This document shows, one piece after another, positions 62,927-64,000 of a stretch of DNA of 64,000 nt. Position 1 is the first letter of the stretch. Each line of letters starts with the position of its first letter. The position numbers were made by a program, and so were the translations under genes. This DNA comes from Chitinophaga sp. sic0106 (GTDB taxonomy: Bacteria; Bacteroidota; Bacteroidia; Chitinophagales; Chitinophagaceae), in NCBI RefSeq assembly GCF_019219075.1, contig NZ_JAHUWJ010000002.1, forward strand, positions 372,001 to 436,000. The letters run 5' to 3'. The notes beneath the pieces were generated by a model, which did not search any database, was not told the origin of the DNA, and saw only the letters and a program-made list of their open reading frames with translations.

Positions 62927-64000
62927 ATGAATAGCACCTACACAGACCTCGTTAACCAGACTTTTGAATTTCCCCAGGAAGGGTTTGATGTAAAAGAAAA
63001 CTACCTGGAATTTAATGGTCTGGATATTAAGGCGTTGATCGACAAGTACGGGACACCATTCAAGCTGACTTATCTGCCCAAAATCGGGATGCAGATCAAT
63101 AAGGCTAAGAAAATGTTCAACGATGCCATTAAGAAGAACAGGTATGATGGCGAGTATTTTTACTGCTATTGTACGAAAAGCTCGCACTTTTCTTTCATTA
63201 TGGAAGAAACGCTCAAGCATGGCATCCATATTGAAACTTCTTCAGCATACGATATTGATATTATCAATAAGCTGTATGAACGTAAGAAGGTTACAAAAGA
63301 TACTTATGTTATCTGTAATGGCTTCAAAACCAAGCCTTACACCAGGGCAATTTCTAAATTGATCAACTCCGGATTCAGAAATGTAATCCCTGTGCTGGAC
63401 AATAAGGATGAACTGGAAGATTACCAGAAAAACGTACGTGCAAAGGATAGTGTAAAAATCGGACTCCGTATAGCTGCAGAGGAAGAACCTACCTTTGACT
63501 TCTATACCTCCAGGTTAGGTATTGCTTCCAGAGATATTCTGGAGTTTTATGTGGACAAGCTGAAAGGTAATCCGAAGTTCGAGCTGAAAATGCTCCACTT
63601 CTTTATGAATAAAGGTATCAAAGATGATATCTATTACTGGAGCCAGTTTAACAGATCCATCAACCTTTATTGCCAACTGAAGAAAATCTGTCCTGAACTG
63701 GATAGTATAAATATAGGTGGCGGTTTCCCTATCAAACACTCCCTTGGGTTTGACTACGACTACAACTACATCGTAAACGAGATTGTAGCCAATATCAAAA
63801 CCATGTGTAAAAAGAATAAAGTACCAGTACCTAACATCTACACTGAGTTTGGTTCCTTTACCGTAGGGGAGAGTGGTGCAGTTATTTATAGTGTGGTTGG
63901 TGAAAAAATGCAGAATGACCGTGAGATCTGGTACATGATCGACAGCTCATTCATTACCACCTTGCCGGATACATGGGGGATTGGTGAAAAATTCCTGATG
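62927..64000 (+). CDS. speA: Arginine decarboxylase (3' end cut by window edge)
   Basis: The first 358 residues are present, open to the edge. PLP-dependent fold type III (alanine-racemase-like) decarboxylase: PLP lysine likely K84 in CYCTKSSHF, KIGLRIAAEEEPTF, LHFFMNKGIKDD, glycine-rich phosphate site INIGGGFP near 264-271, and YTEFGSF. Makes agmatine from arginine for polyamine synthesis. The related ornithine or diaminopimelate enzymes are less likely from the GGGFPIKHS context, but substrate cannot be proven here. Confidence 0.87.
   Translation, partial: MNSTYTDLVNQTFEFPQEGFDVKENYLEFNGLDIKALIDKYGTPFKLTYLPKIGMQINKAKKMFNDAIKKNRYDGEYFYCYCTKSSHFSFIMEETLKHGIHIETSSAYDIDIINKLYERKKVTKDTYVICNGFKTKPYTRAISKLINSGFRNVIPVLDNKDELEDYQKNVRAKDSVKIGLRIAAEEEPTFDFYTSRLGIASRDILEFYVDKLKGNPKFELKMLHFFMNKGIKDDIYYWSQFNRSINLYCQLKKICPELDSINIGGGFPIKHSLGFDYDYNYIVNEIVANIKTMCKKNKVPVPNIYTEFGSFTVGESGAVIYSVVGEKMQNDREIWYMIDSSFITTLPDTWGIGEKFLM

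Overview
The window is a 64 kb piece of a Bacteroidota chromosome, most likely from a Chitinophaga-like member of the Chitinophagaceae. Supporting marks are a fused SecDF, a short RpoD (285 aa, no region 1.1), an S8 peptidase ending in a type IX secretion (T9SS) sorting domain, S46 and DUF1573 proteins, the gene block DUF3822-rsmD-coaD, and many intergenic TAnnTTTG -7 boxes, the promoter signature of this phylum. I see no rRNA, tRNA, IS element, prophage or CRISPR array. 57 protein genes are supported; the first (DUF885 lipoprotein) and the last (arginine decarboxylase) run off the window edges.

Layout. 1-12 kb: a DUF885 lipoprotein; a two-gene RNA-repair operon (RNA ligase plus HD-Pnk end-healing enzyme); dcd, a phosphopantetheinyl transferase, aroK and DUF423; an alpha/beta-hydrolase without its nucleophile; ftsK, lolA and lpdA. 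12-22 kb: an exported, proteolytic stretch with a T9SS S8 peptidase, an M57 lipoprotein protease, an intradiol-dioxygenase-like lipoprotein, a LytS/LytTR two-component pair, an S46 dipeptidyl-peptidase of DPP11 type and an NTR-like small protein. 22-33 kb: methyltransferase, methylmalonyl-CoA mutase catalytic chain, M23 peptidase, aminotransferase, DUF4397 lipoprotein, class-A beta-lactamase-like hydrolase and secDF. 33-38 kb: an IscA-like protein lacking its C-terminal cysteines, coaE, nusB-DUF1573-yajC, and groES-groEL. 38-46 kb: lipoproteins including two tandem FKBPs, L-serine dehydratase, and a large zincin/propeller/barrel protein. 46-64 kb: valS, threonine aldolase, rpoD, trxB, folB, TPR protein, MATE exporter, DUF3822-rsmD-coaD-thioesterase-metallopeptidase, Nudix, pyrE, HMA protein, LEA-like lipoprotein, WbqC-like protein and speA.

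How it fits together. Most genes are housekeeping. The accessory flavour is protein and peptide breakdown (S8, M57, S46, M23 and two gluzincin-like proteins) with amino-acid catabolism (serine dehydratase, threonine aldolase, aminotransferase, methylmalonyl-CoA mutase). The least explained signals are not coding. One is a set of long palindromes beside stop codons, in which two neighbouring hairpins share an arm (around 5.6, 26.2 and 33.0 kb, with a related hairpin cluster at 3.2 kb). The other is a second hairpin family at 45.8 and 49.3 kb whose stem bases change in compensating pairs. One shared-arm palindrome sits just beyond a prematurely ended iscA-like gene.
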